A DNA stretch of 64,000 nt. Origin: Toxonevra muliebris (lineage: Eukaryota > Arthropoda > Insecta > Diptera > Pallopteridae). The stretch covers positions 96,217,235-96,281,234 of the forward strand of contig OY829326.1 of NCBI GenBank assembly GCA_963691655.1, read 5' to 3'. The stretch's first letter is position 1. Each line of letters starts with the position of its first letter. The position numbers and the translations under genes are program-made. Below, one piece after another: positions 46,001 to 61,000 of this stretch. The notes below the pieces were generated by a model. It was not told the origin of the DNA, searched no databases, and saw only the letters and a program-made list of their open reading frames with translations.

Positions 46001-49000
46001 TCGATGTATCTACACCAGTAGTTGATTCCTCAGTATTCGATGTGTCTACACCAGTGGTGGATTGCTCTGTTGTCGATGTATCTGCACCGGTGGTAGATTG
46101 CTCTTTTGTCGATGTATCTGCACCAGTGGTGGATTGCTCTGTTGTCGATGCATCTACACCAGTGGTTGATTCCTCAGTAGTCGATGTATCTGCACCAGTG
46201 GTGGATTGCTCTGTTGTCGATGTATCTACACCAGTAGTTGATTCCTCAGTAGTCGATGTGTCTACACCAGTAGTGGATTGCTCTGTTGTCGATGCATCTA
46301 CACCAGTAGTTGATTCCTCAGTAGTCGATGTGTCTACAGCAGTGGTGGATTGCTCTGTTGTCGATGTATCTGCACCAGTAGTTGATTCCTCAGTAGTCGA
46401 TGTGTCTACACCAGTGGTGGATTGCTCTGTTGTCGATGCATCTACACCAGTGGTTGATTCCTCAGTAGTCGATGTGTCTACACCAGTGGTGGATTGCTCT
46501 GTCGTCGATGTATCTACACCAGTAGTTGATTCCTCAGTAGTCGATGTGTCTACACCAGTGGTGGATTGCTCTGTTGTCGATGCATCTACACCAGTAGTTG
46601 ATTCCTCAGTAGTCGATGTGTCTACACCAGTGGTGGATTGCTCTGTTGTCGATGTATCTGCACCAGTAGTTGATTCCTCAGTAGTCGATGTGTCTACACC
46701 AGTGGTGGATTGCTCTGTTGTCGATGTATCTGCGCCAGTGGTGGATTGCTCTGTTGTCGATGCATCTACACCAGTGGTTGATTCCTCAGTAGTCGATGTA
46801 TCTGCACCAGTGGTGGATTGCTCTGTTGTCGATGCATCTATACCAGTAGTTGATTCCTGAGTAGTCGATGTGTCTACACCAGTGGTGGATTGCTCTGTTG
46901 TAGATGTATCTGCACCAGTGGTTGATTCCTCAGTAGTCGATGTGTCTTCACCAGTGGTGGATTGCTCTGTTGTCGATGTATCTACACCAGTAGTTGATTC
47001 CTCAGCAGTCGATGTGTCTACTCCAGTGGTGGAATGCTCTATTGTCGATGTATCTGCACCAGTGGTTGATTCCTCAGTAGTCGATGTGTCTTCACCAGTG
47101 GTGGATTGCTCTGTTGTCAATGTATCTGCACCAGTGGTTGATTCCTCAGTAGTCGATGTCTCTACTCCAGTGGTGGATTGCTCTGTTGTCGATGTATCTG
47201 CACCAGTGGTGGATTGCTCTGTTGTCGATGTATCTAGACCAGTGGTAGATTGCTCTGTTGTCGATGTATCTCCACCAGTGGTTGATTCCTCAGTTGTCGA
47301 TGTGTCTACACCAGTGGTGGATTGCTCTGGTGTCGATGTATCTACAACCGTGGTTGATTCCTCAGTAGTCGATGTATCTGCACCAATGGTGGATTGCTCT
47401 GTTGTCGATGTGTCTACACCAGTGGTGGATTGCTCTGTTGTCGATGTATCTGCACCAGTGGTTGATTCCTCAGTAGTCGATGTGTCTTCACCAGTGGTGG
47501 ATTGCTCTGTTGTCGATGTATCTGCACCAGTGGTTGATTCCTCAGTAGTCGATGTCTCTACTCCAGTGGTGGATTGCTCTGTTGTCGATGTATCTGCACC
47601 GGTGGTAGATTCCTCAGTAGTCGATGTGTCTACACCAGTGGTGGATTGCTCTGTTGTCGATGTATCTGCACCAGTGGTGGATTGCTCTGTTGTCGATGTA
47701 TCTGCACCAGAGGTGGATTGCTCTGTTGTCGATGTATCTACACCAGTAGTTGAGCCATGAGTAGTCGATGTGTCTACACCAGTGGTGGATTGCTCTGTTG
47801 TCGATGTATCTCCACCAGTAGTTGATTCCTCAGTAGTCGATGTGTCTACACCAGTGGTGGATTGCTCTGTTGTCGATGTATCTACACCAGTAGTTGATTC
47901 CTGAGTAGTCGATGTGTCTACACCAGTAGTGGATTGCTCTGTTGTCCATGTATCTGCACCAGTAGTTGATTCCTCAGTAGTCGATGTGTCTACACCAGTG
48001 GAGGATTGCTCTGTTGTCGATGTATCTGCACCAGTGGTGGATTGCTCTGTTGTCGATGTATCTACACCAGTAGTTGAGAACTGAGTAGTCGATGTGTCCA
48101 CACCAGTAGTGGATTGCTCTGTTGTCGATGTATCTGCACCAGTTGTTGATTCCTCAGTAGTCGATGTGTCTACACCAGTGGTGGATTGCTCTGTTGTCGA
48201 TGTATCTACACCAGTAGTTGATTCCTCAATAGTCGATGTGTCTACACCAGTGGTGGATTGCTCTGTTGTCGATGTTGCTACACCAGTAGTTGATTCCTCA
48301 GTAGTCGATGTGTCTACACCAGTGGTGGATTGCTCTGTTGTCGATGTATCTACACCAGTAGTTGATTCCTCAGTAGTCGATGTGTCTACACCAGTGGTGG
48401 ATTGCTCTGTTGTCGATGTATCTACACCAGTAGTTGATTCCTCAGTAGTCGATGTGTCTACACCAGTGGTGGATTGCTCTGTTGTCGATGTATCTACACC
48501 AGTAGTTGATTCCTCAGTAGTCGATGTGTCTACACCAGTGGTGGATTGCTCTGTTGTCGATGTATCTGCACCAGTAGTTGATTCTTCAGTAGTCGATGTG
48601 TCTACACCAGTGGTGGATTGCTCTGTTGACGATGTATCTGCACCAGTAGTTGATTCCTCAGTAGTCGATGTGTCTACACCAGTGGTGGATTGCTCTGTTG
48701 TCGATGTATCTGCACCTGTGGTAGATTGCTCTTTTGTCGATGTATCTGCACCAGTGGTGGATTGCTCTGTTGTCGATGCATCTACACCAGTGGTTGATTC
48801 CTCAGTAGTCGATGTATCTGCACCAGTGGTGGATTGCTCTGTTGTCGATGTTGCTACACCAGTAGTTGAGACCTGAGTAGTCGATGTGTCTTCACCAGTG
48901 GTGGATTGCTCTGTTGTCGATGTATCTCCACCAGTAGTTGATTCCTCAGTAGTCGATGTGTCTACACCAGTGGTGGATTGCTCTGTTGTCGATGCATCTA

Positions 49001-52000
49001 CACCAGTAGTTGATTCCTCAGCAGTCGATGTGTCTACACCAGTGGTGGATTGCTCTGTTGTCGATGTATCTACACCAGTAGTTGATTCCTCAGTAGTCGA
49101 TGTGTCTACACTAGTGGTGGATTGCTCTGTTGTCGATGTATCTACATCTGTAGTTGATTCCTGAGTAGTCGATGTGTCTACTCCAGTGGTGGACTGCTCT
49201 GTTATCGATGTATCTCCACCAGTAGTTGATTCCTGAGTAGTCGATGTGTCTACACCAGTGGTGGATTGCTCTGTCGTCGATGTATCTACACCAGTAGTTG
49301 ATTCCTCAGTAGTCGATGTGTCTACACCAGTAGTGGATTGCTCTGTTGTCGATGCATCTACACCAGTAGTTGATTCCTCAGTAGTCGATGTGTCTACAGC
49401 AGTGGTGGATTGCTCTGTTGTCGATGTATCTGCACCAGTAGTTGATTCCTCAGTAGTCGATGTGTCTACACCAGTGGTGGATTGCTCTGTCGTCGATGTA
49501 TCTACACCAGTAGTTGATTCCTCAGTAGTCGATGTGTCTACACCAGCGGTGGATTGCTCTGTTGTCGATGCATCTACACCAGTAGTTGATTCCTCAGTAG
49601 TCGATGTGTCTACACCAGTGGTGGATTGCTCTGTTGTCGATGTATCTGCACCAGTAGTTGATTCCTCAGTAGTCGATGTGTCTACACCAGTGGTGGATTG
49701 CTCTGTTGTCGATGTATCTGCGCCAGTGGTGGATATCTCTGTTGTCGATGCATCTACACCAGTGGTTGATTCCTCAGTAGTCGATGTATCTGCACCAGTG
49801 GTGGATTGCTCTGTTGTCGATGCATCTACACCAGTAGTTGATTCCTGAGTAGTCGATGTGTCTACTCCAGTGGTGGATTGCTCTGTTGTCGATGTATCTG
49901 CACCAGTGGTGGATTGCTCTGTTGTCGATGCATCTACACCAGTAGTTGATTCCTGAGTAGTCGATGTGTCTACTCCAGTTGTGGATTGCTCTGTTGTCGA
50001 TGTATCTGCACCAGTGGTGGATTGCTCTGTTGTCGATGCATCTACACCAGTAGTTGATTCCTGAGTAGTCGATGTGTCTACTCCAGTGGTGGATTGCTCT
50101 GTTGTCGATGTATCTGCACCAGTGGTGGATTGCTCTGTTGTCGATGTATCTCCACCAGTAGTTGATTCCTCAGTAGTCGATGTGTCTACACCAGTAGTGG
50201 ATTGCTCTGTTGTCGATGTGTCTACACCAGTTTTGGATTGCTCTGTTGTCGATGTATTTGCACCAGTGGTTGATTCATCAGTAGTCGATGTATCTGAACC
50301 AGTGGTGGATTGCTCTGTTGTCGATGTATCTACACCAGTAGTTGATTCCTTAGTAGTCGATGTGTCTACTCCAGTGGTGGATTGCTCTGTTGTCGATGTA
50401 TCTGCACCAGTGGTAGATTGCTCTGTTGTCGATGTATCTGCACCAGTGGTGGATTGCTCTGTTGTCGATGTATCTGCACCAGTGGTGGATTGCTCTGTTG
50501 TCGATGCATCTACACCAGTAGTTGGTTCCTGAGTAGTCGATGTGTCTACTCCAGTGGTGGATTGCTCTGTTGTCGATGTATCTGCGCCAGTGGTGGATTG
50601 CTCTGTTGTCGATGCATCTACACCAGTGGTTGATTCCTCAGTAGTCGATGTATCTGCACCAGTGGTGGATTGCTCTGTTGTCGATGCATCTACACCAGTA
50701 GTTGATTCCTGAGTAGTCGATGTGTCTACACCAGTGGTGGATTGCTCTGTTGTCGATGTATCTGCACCAGAGGTGGATTGCTCTGTTGTCGATGTATCTA
50801 CACCAGTAGTAGGTTCCTCAGTAGTCGATGTGTCTACTCCAGTGGTGGATTGCTCTGTTGTCGATGTATCTACACCAGTAGTTGATTCCTCAGTAGTCGA
50901 TGTGTCTGCACCAGTGGTGGATTGCTCTGTTGTCGATGTATCTGCACCAGTGGTGGATTGGTCTGTTGTCGATGTATCTGCACCAGTGGTGGATTGCTCT
51001 GTTGTAGATGTATCTACACCAGTAGTTGATTCCTCAGTAGTCGATGTGTCTACACCAGTGGTGGATTGCTCTGTTGTCGATGTATCTACACCAGTAGTTG
51101 ATTCCTCAGTAGTCGATGTGTCTACACCAGTGGTGGATTGCTCTGTTGTCGATGTATTTGCACCAGTGGTAGATTGCTCTGTTGTCGATGTATCTGCACC
51201 AGTGGTGGATTGCTCTGTTGTCGATGTATCTGCACCAGAGGTGGATTGCTCTGTTGTCGATGTATCTACACCAGTAGTTGATTCCTCAGTAGTCGATGTG
51301 TCTACACCAGTGGTGGATTGCTCTGTTGTCGATATATCTGCACCAGTGGTGGATTGCTCTGTTGTCGATGTATCTGCACCAGTGGTGGATTGTTCTGTTG
51401 TCGATGTATCTGCACCAGAGGTGGATTGCTCTGTTGTCGATGTATCTACACCAGTAGTTGATTCCTCAGTAGTCGATGTGTCTACACCAGTGGTGGATTG
51501 CTCTGTTGTCGATGTATCTACACCAGTAGTTGATTCCTCAGTAGTCGATGTGTCTACTCCAGTGGTGGATTGCTCTGTTGTCGATGTATCTGCACCAGTG
51601 GTGGATTGGTCTGTTGTCGATGTATCTGCACCAGTGGTGGATTGCTCTGTTGTAGATGTATCTACACCAGAGGTGGATTGCTCTGTTGTCGATGTATCTA
51701 CACCAGTAGTTGGTTCCTCAGTAGTCGATGTGTCTACTCCAGTGGTGGATTGCTCTGTTGTCGATGTATCTACACCAGTAGTTGGTTCCTCAGTAGTCGA
51801 TGTGTCTACACCAGTGGTGGATTGCTCTGTTGTCGATGTATCTACACCAGTAGTTGAGTCCTGAGTAGTCGATGTGTCTACAGCAGTAGTGGATTGCTCT
51901 GTTGTCGATGTATCTGCACCAGTAGTTGATTCCTCAGTAGTCGATGTGTCTACACCAGTGGTGGATTGCTCTGTTGTCGATGTATCTACACCAGTAGTTG

Positions 52001-55000
52001 GTTCCTCAGTAGTCGATGTCTCTACTCCAGTGGTGGATTGCTCTGTTGTCGATGTATCTACACCAGTAGTTGATTCCTCAGTAGTCGATGTGTCTACACC
52101 AGTGGTGGATTGCTCTGTTGTCGATGTATCTGCACCAGTGGTGGATTGGTCTGTTGTCGATGTATCTGCACCAGTGGTGGATTGCTCTGTTGTAGATGTA
52201 TCTACACCAGAGGTGGATTGCTCTGTTGTCGATGTATCTACACCAGTGGTGGATTGGTCTGTTGTCGATGTATCTGCACCAGTGGTGGATTGCTCTGTTG
52301 TAGATGTATCTGCACCAGTGGTGGATTGGTCTGTTGTCGATGTATCTGCACCAGTGGTGGATTGCTCTGTTGTAGATGTATCTACACCAGAGGTGGATTG
52401 CTCTGTTGTCGATGTATCTGCACCAGTGGTGGATTGGTCTGTTGTCGATGTATCTGCACCAGAGGTGGATTGCTCTGTTGTCGATGTATCTGCACCAGAG
52501 GTGGATTGCTCTGTTGTCGATGTATCTACACCAGTAGTTGAGTCCTGAGTAGTCGATGTGTCTACAGCAGTAGTGGATTGCTCTGTTGTCGATGTATCTG
52601 CACCAGTAGTTGATTCCTCAGTAGTCGATGTGTCTACACCAGTGGTGGATTGCTCTGTTGTCGATGTATTTGCACCAGTGGTAGATTGCTCTGTTGTCGA
52701 TGTATCTGCACCAGTGGTGGATTGCTCTGTTGTCGATGTATCTACACCAGTAGTTGATTCCTCAGTAGTCGATGTGTCTACACCAGTGGTGGATTGCTCT
52801 GTTGTCGATGTATCTGCACCAGTGGTGGATTGGTCTGTTGTCGATGTATCTGCACCAGTGGTGGATTGCTCTGTTGTAGATGTATCTACACCAGTGGTGG
52901 ATTGCTCTGTTGTCGATGTATCTACACCAGTAGTTGATTCCTCAGTAGTCGATGTGTCTACACCAGTGGTGGATTGCTCTGTTGTCGATGTATCTGCACC
53001 AGTAGTTGATTCCTCAGTAGTCGATGTGTCTACACCAGTGGTGGATTGCTCTGTTGTCGATGTATCTACACCAGTAGTTGATTCCTCAGTAGTCGATGTG
53101 TCTACACCAGTGGTGGGTTGCTCTGTTGTCGATGTATCTACACCAGTAGTTGATTCCTCAGTAGTCGATGTGTCTACACCAGTGGTGGATTGCTCTGTTG
53201 TCGATGTATCTACATCTGTAGTTGATTCCTGAGTAGTCGATGTGTCTACTCCAGTGGTGGATTGCTCTGTCGTCGATGCATCTACACCAGTAGTTGATTC
53301 CTCAGTAGTCGATGTGTCTACAGCAGTGGTGGATTGCTCTGTTGTCGATGTATCTGCACCAGTAGTTGATTCCTCAGTAGTCGATGTGTCTACACCAGTG
53401 GTGGATTGCTCTGTTGTCGATGCATCTACACCAGTAGTTGATTCCTCAGTAGTCGATGTGTCTACTCCAGTGGTGGATTGCTCTGTTGTCGATGTATCTA
53501 CACCAGTAGTTGATTCCTCAGTAGTCGATGTGTCTACTCCAGTGGTGGATTGCTCTGTTGTCGATGTATCTACATCTGTAGTTGATTCCTGAGTAGTCGA
53601 TGTGTCTACACCAGTGGTGGATTGCTCTGTTGTCGATGTATCTACACCAGTAGTTGATTCCTCAGTAGTCGATGTGTCTACACCAGTGGTGGATTGCTCT
53701 GTTGTCGATGTATCTACACCAGTAGTTGATTCCTCAGTAGTCGATGTGTCTACACCAGTGGTGGATTGCTCTGTTGTCGATGTATCTACATCTGTAGGTG
53801 ATTCCTGAGTAGTCGATGTGACTACTCCAGTGGTGGACTGCTCTGTTGTCGATGTATCTCCACCAGTAGTTGATTCCTGAGTAGTCGATGTGTCTACACC
53901 AGTGGTGGATTGCTCTGTTGTCGATGCATCTACACCAGTAGTTGATTCCTCAGTAGTCGATGTGTCTACAGTAGTGGTGTATTGCTCTGTTGTCGATGTA
54001 TCTACACCAGTAGTTGATTCCTCAGTAGTCGATGTGTCTACACCAGTGGTGGATTGCTCTGTCGTCGATGTATCTACACCAGTAGTTGATTCCTCAGTAG
54101 TCGATGTGTCTACTCCAGTGGTGGATTGCTCTGTTGTCGATGTATCTACACCAGTAGTTGATTCCTCAGTAGTCGATGTGTCTACACCAGTGGTGGATTG
54201 CTCTGTTGTCGATGTATCTACACCAGTAGTTAATTCCTCAGTAGTCGATGTGTCTACACCAGTGGTGGATTGCTCTGTTGTCGATGTATCTACACCAGTA
54301 GTTGATTCCTCAGTAGTCGATGTGTCTACTCCAGTGGTGGATTGCTCTGTTGTCGATGTATCTACACCAGTAGTTGATTCCTCAGTAGTCGATGTGTCTA
54401 CTCCAGTGGTGGATTGCTCTGTTGTCGATGTATCTACACCAGTAGTTGATTCCTCAGTAGTCGATGTATCTACACCAGTGGTGGATTGCTCTGTTGTCGA
54501 TGTATCTACACCAGTAGTATATTCCTCAGTAGTCGATGTGTCTACTCCAGTGGTGGATTGCTCTGTTGTCGATGTATCTATACCAGTAGTTGATTCCTCA
54601 GTAGTCGATGTGTCTACTCCAGTGGTGGATTGCTCTGTTGTCGATGTATCTACACCAGTAGTTGATTCCTCAGTAGTCGATGTGTCTACACCAGTGGTGG
54701 ATTGCTCTGTTGTCGATGTATCTACACCAGTAGTTGATTCCTCAGTAGTCGATGTGTCTACACCAGTGGTGGATTGCTCTGTTGTCGATGTATCTACACC
54801 AGTAGTTGATTCCTCAGTAGTCGATGTGTCTACACCAGTGGTGGATTGCTCTGTTGTCGATGTATCTACACCAGTAGTTGATTCCTCAGTAGTCGATGTG
54901 TCTACACCAGTGGTGGATTGCTCTGTTGTCGATGTATCTACACCAGTAGTTGATTCCTCAGTAGTCGATGTGTCTACACCAGTGGTGGATTGCTCTGTTG

Positions 55001-58000
55001 TCGATGTATCTACACCAGTAGTTGATTCCTCAGTAGTCGATGTGTCTACACCAGTGGTGGATTGCTCTGTTGTCGATGTATCTACACCAGTAGTTGATTC
55101 CTCAGTAGTCGATGTGTCTACACCAGTGGTGGATTGCTCTGTTGTCGATGTATCTACACCAGTGGTGGATTGCTCTGTTGTAGATGTATCTACACCAGTA
55201 GTTGATTCCTCAGTAGTCGATGTGTCTACACCAGTGGTGGATTGCTCTGTTGTCGATGTATCTGCACCAGTAGTTGATTCCTCAGTAGTCGATGTGTCTA
55301 CACCAGTGGTGGATTGCTCTGTTGTCGATGTATCTACACCAGTAGTTGATTCCTCAGCAGTCGATGTGTCTACACCAGTGGTGGATTGCTCTGTTGTCGA
55401 TGTATCTACACCAGTAGTTGATTCCTCAGCAGTCGATGTGTCTACACCAGTGGTGGATTGCTCAGTTGTCGATGTATCTGCACCAGTGGTGGATTGCTCT
55501 GTTGTCGATGTATCTGCACCAGTGGTGGATTGCTCTGTTGTAGATGTATCTACACCAGTAGTTGATTCCTCAGTAGTCGATGTGTCTACACCAGTGGTGG
55601 ATTGCTCTGTTGTCGATGTATCTGCACCAGTAGTTGATTCCTCAGTAGTCGATGTGTCTACACCAGTGGTGGATTGCTCTGTTGTCGATGTATCTGCACC
55701 AGTGGTAGATTGCTCTGTTGTCGATGTATCTGCACCAGTGGTGGATTGCTCTGTTGTCGATGTATCTGCACCAGAGGTGGATTGCTCTGTTGTCGATGTA
55801 TCTACACCAGTAGTTGATTCCTCAGTAGTCGATGTGTCTACACCAGTGGTGGATTGCTCTGTTGTCGATGTATCTGCACCAGTGGTGGATTGCTCTGTTG
55901 TCGATGTATCTGCACCAGTGGTGGATTGCTCTGTTGTAGATGTATCTACACCAGTAGTTGATTCCTCAGTAGTCGATGTGTCTACACCAGTGGTGGATTG
56001 CTCTGTTGTCGATGTATCTGCACCAGTAGTTGATTCCTCAGTAGTCGATGTGTCTACACGAGTGGTGGATTGCTCTGTTGTCGATGTATCTGCACCAGTG
56101 GTAGATTGCTCTGTTGTCGATGTATCTGCACCAGTGGTGGATTGCTCTGTTGTCGATGTATCTGCACCAGAGGTGGATTGCTCTGTTGTCGATGTATCTA
56201 CACCAGTAGTTGATTCCTCAGTAGTCGATGTGTCTACACCAGTGGTGGATTGCTCTGTTGTCGATGTATCTGCACCAGTGGTGGATTGCTCTGTTGTCGA
56301 TGTATCTGCACCAGTGGTGGATTGCTCTGTTGTCGATGTATCTGCACCAGAGGTGGATTGCTCTGTTGTCGATGTATCTACACCAGTAGTTGATTCCTCA
56401 GTAGTCGATGTGTCTACACCAGTGGTGGATTGCTCTGTTGTCGATGTATCTACACCAGTAGTTGATTCCTCAGTAGTCGATGTGTCTACACCAGTGGTGG
56501 ATTGCTCTGTTGTCGATGTATCTACACCAGTAGTTGATTCCTCAGTAGTCGATGTGTCTACACCAGTGGTGGATTGCTCTGTTGTCGATGTATCTACACC
56601 AGTAGTTGATTCCTCAGTAGTCGATGTGTCTACACCAGTGGTGGATTGCTCTGTTGTCGATGTATCTACACCAGTGGTGGATTGCTCTGTTGTAGATGTA
56701 TCTACACCAGTAGTTGATTCCTCAGTAGTCGATGTGTCTACACCAGTGGTGGATTGCTCTGTTGTCGATGTATCTGCACCAGTAGTTGATTCCTCAGTAG
56801 TCGATGTGTCTACACCAGTGGTGGATTGCTCTGTTGTCGATGTATCTACACCAGTAGTTGATTCCTCAGCAGTCGATGTGTCTACACCAGTGGTGGATTG
56901 CTCTGTTGTCGATGTATCTACACCAGTAGTTGATTCCTCAGCAGTCGATGTGTCTACACCAGTGGTGGATTGCTCAGTTGTCGATGTATCTGCACCAGTG
57001 GTGGATTGCTCTGTTGTCGATGTATCTGCACCAGTGGTGGATTGCTCTGTTGTAGATGTATCTACACCAGTAGTTGATTCCTCAGTAGTCGATGTGTCTA
57101 CACCAGTGGTGGATTGCTCTGTTGTCGATGTATCTGCACCAGTAGTTGATTCCTCAGTAGTCGATGTGTCTACACCAGTGGTGGATTGCTCTGTTGTCGA
57201 TGTATCTGCACCAGTGGTAGATTGCTCTGTTGTCGATGTATCTGCACCAGTGGTGGATTGCTCTGTTGTCGATGTATCTGCACCAGAGGTGGATTGCTCT
57301 GTTGTCGATGTATCTACACCAGTAGTTGATTCCTCAGTAGTCGATGTGTCTACACCAGTGGTGGATTGCTCTGTTGTCGATGTATCTGCACCAGTGGTGG
57401 ATTGCTCTGTTGTCGATGTATCTGCACCAGTGGTGGATTGCTCTGTTGTAGATGTATCTACACCAGTAGTTGATTCCTCAGTAGTCGATGTGTCTACACC
57501 AGTGGTGGATTGCTCTGTTGTCGATGTATCTGCACCAGTAGTTGATTCCTCAGTAGTCGATGTGTCTACACGAGTGGTGGATTGCTCTGTTGTCGATGTA
57601 TCTGCACCAGTGGTAGATTGCTCTGTTGTCGATGTATCTGCACCAGTGGTGGATTGCTCTGTTGTCGATGTATCTGCACCAGAGGTGGATTGCTCTGTTG
57701 TCGATGTATCTACACCAGTAGTTGATTCCTCAGTAGTCGATGTGTCTACACCAGTGGTGGATTGCTCTGTTGTCGATGTATCTGCACCAGTGGTGGATTG
57801 CTCTGTTGTCGATGTATCTGCACCAGTGGTGGATTGCTCTGTTGTCGATGTATCTGCACCAGAGGTGGATTGCTCTGTTGTCGATGTATCTGCACCAGTG
57901 GTGGATTGCTCTGTTGTAGATGTATCTACACCAGTAGTTGTTTCCTCAGTAGTCGATGTGTCTACACCAGTGGTGGATTGCTCTGTTGTCGATGTATCTG

Positions 58001-61000
58001 CACCAGTAGTTGATTCCTCAGTAGTCGATGTGTCTACTCCAGTGGTGGATTGCTCTGTTGTCGATGTATCTACACCAGTAGTTGAGTCCTGAGTAGTCGA
58101 TGTGTCTACACCAGTGGTGGATTGCTCTGTTGTCGATGTATCTGCACCAGTGGTAGATTGCTCTGTTGTCGATGTATCTGCACCAGTGGTGGATTGCTCT
58201 GTTGTCGATGTATCTGCACCAGAGGTGGATTGCTCTGTTGTCGATGTATCTACACCAGTAGTTGATTCCTCAGTAGTCGATGTGTCTACACCAGTGGTGG
58301 ATTGCTCTGTTGTCGATGTATCTGCACCAGTAGTTGATTCCTCAGTAGTCGATGTGTCTACACCAGTGGTGGATTGCTCTGTTGTCGATGTATCTACACC
58401 AGTAGTTGATTCCTCAGTAGTCGATGTGTCTACACCAGTGGTGGATTGCTCAGTTGTCGATGTATCTGCACCAGTGGTGGATTGCTCTGTTGTCGATGTG
58501 TCTACACCAGTGGTGGATTGCTCTGTTGTCGATGTATCTGCACCAGTAGTTGATTCCTCAGTAGTCGATGTGTCTACACCAGTGGTGGATTGCTCTGTTG
58601 TCGATGTATCTACACCAGTAGTTGATTCCTCAGCAGTCGATGTGTCTACACCAGTGGTGGATTGCTCTGTTGTCGATGTATCTGCACCAGTAGTTGATTC
58701 TTCAGTAGTCGATGTGTCTACACCAGTGGTGGATTGCTCTGTTGTCGATGTATCTACACCAGTAGTTGATTCCTCAGCAGTCGATGTGTCTACACCAGTG
58801 GTGGATCGCTCTGTTGTCGATGTATCTACACCAGTAGTTGATTCCTCAGCAGTCGATGTGTCTACACCATTGGTGGATTGCTCTGTTGTCGATGTATCTA
58901 CACCAGTAGTTGATTCCTCAGTAGTCGATGTGTCTACACCAGTGGTGGATTGCTCAGTTGTCGATGTATCTGCACCAGTGGTGGATTGCTCTGTTGTCGA
59001 TGTATCTGCACCAGTGGTGGATTGCTCTGTTGTAGATGTATCTACACCAGTAGTTGATTCCTCAGTAGTCGATGTGTCTACACCAGTGGTGGATTGCTCT
59101 GTTGTCGATGTATCTGCACCAGTAGTTGATTCCTCAGTAGTCGATGTGTCTACACGAGTGGTGGATTGCTCTGTTGTCGATGTATCTGCACCAGTGGTAG
59201 ATTGCTCTGTTGTCGATGTATCTGCACCAGTGGTGGATTGCTCTGTTGTCGATGTATCTGCACCAGAGGTGGATTGCTCTGTTGTCGATGTATCTACACC
59301 AGTAGTTGATTCCTCAGTAGTCGATGTGTCTACACCAGTGGTGGATTGCTCTGTTGTCGATGTATCTGCACCAGTGGTGGATTGCTCTGTTGTCGATGTA
59401 TCTGCACCAGTGGTGGATTGCTCTGTTGTCGATGTATCTGCACCAGAGGTGGATTGCTCTGTTGTCGATGTATCTACACCAGTAGTTGATTCCTCAGTAG
59501 TCGATGTGTCTACACCAGTGGTGGATTGCTCTGTTGTCGATGTATCTACACCAGTAGTTGATTCCTCAGTAGTCGATGTGTCTACACGAGTGGTGGATTG
59601 CTCTGTTGTCGATGTATCTGCACCAGTGGTAGATTGCTCTGTTGTCGATGTATCTGCACCAGTGGTAGATTGCTCTGTTGTCGATGTATCTGCACCAGTG
59701 GTGGATTGCTCTGTTGTCGATGTATCTGCACCAGAGGTGGATTGCTCTGTTGTCGATGTATCTACACCAGTAGTTGAGTCCTGAGTAGTCGATGTGTCTA
59801 CACCAGTGGTGGATTGCTCTGTTGTCGATGTATCTGCACCAGTGGTAGATTGCTCTGTTGTCGATGTATCTGCACCAGTGGTGGATTGCTCTGTTGTCGA
59901 TGTATCTGCACCAGAGGTGGATTGCTCTGTTGTCGATGTATCTACACCAGTAGTTGATTCCTCAGTAGTCGATGTGTCTACACCAGTGGTGGATTGCTCT
60001 GTTGTCGATGTATCTGCACCAGTAGTTGATTCCTCAGTAGTCGATGTGTCTACACCAGTGGTGGATTGCTCTGTTGTCGATGTATCTACACCAGTAGTTG
60101 ATTCCTCAGTAGTCGATGTGTCTACTCCAGTGGTGGATTGCTCTGTTGTCGATGTACCTGCACCAGTAGTTGATTCCTCAGTAGTCGACGTGTCTACACC
60201 ATTGGTGGATTGCTCTGTTGTCGATGTATCTACTCCAGTAGTTGATTCCTCAGTAGTCGATGTGTCTACACCAGCGGTGGATTGCTCTGTTGTCGATGTA
60301 TCTACACCAGTAGTTGATTCCTCAGTAGTCGATGTGTCTACTCCAGTGGTGGATTGCTCTGTTGTCGATGTATCTACACCAGTAGTTGAGTCCTCAGTAG
60401 TCGATGTGTCTACACCAGTGGTGGATTGCTCTGTTGTCGATGTATCTACACCAGTAGTTGATTCCTCAGTAGTCGATGTGTCTACACCAGTGGTGGATTG
60501 CTCTGTTGTCGATGTATCTACACCAGTAGTTGATTCCTCAGTAGTCGATGTGTCTACACCAGTGGTGGATTGCTCTGTTGTCGATGTATCTACACCAGTA
60601 GTTGATTCCTCAGTAGTCGATGTGTCTACACCAGTGGTGGATTGCTCTGTTGTCGATGTATCTACACCAGTAGTTGATTCCTCAGTAGTCGATGTGGCTA
60701 CACCAGTGGTGGATTGCTCTGTTGTCGATGTATCTACACCAGTAGTTGATTCCTCAGTAGTCGATGTGTCTACACCAGTGGTGGATTGCTCTGTTGTCGA
60801 TGTATCTACACCAGTAGTTGATTCCTCAGTAGTCGATGTGTCTACACCAGTGGTGGATTGCTCTGTTGTCGATGTATCTACACCAGTAGTTGATTCCTCA
60901 GTAGTCGATGTGTTTACACCAGTGGTGGATTGCTCTGTTGTCGATGTATCTACACCAGTAGTTGATTCCTCAGTAGTCGATGTGTCTACACCAGTGGTGG

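Noticed and set aside
43594..59784. Very long plus-strand open frames (up to 1,400 codons) reading VVDCSVVDVSTP repeats
   Set aside because: They are antisense shadows of the minus-strand repeat exon. The 36-bp period and absence of stops in one strand automatically open other frames; they break at ordinary variants (TGA in the TTQES-type units), whereas the minus frame does not, and only the minus frame leads to a splice site and unique C-terminus.
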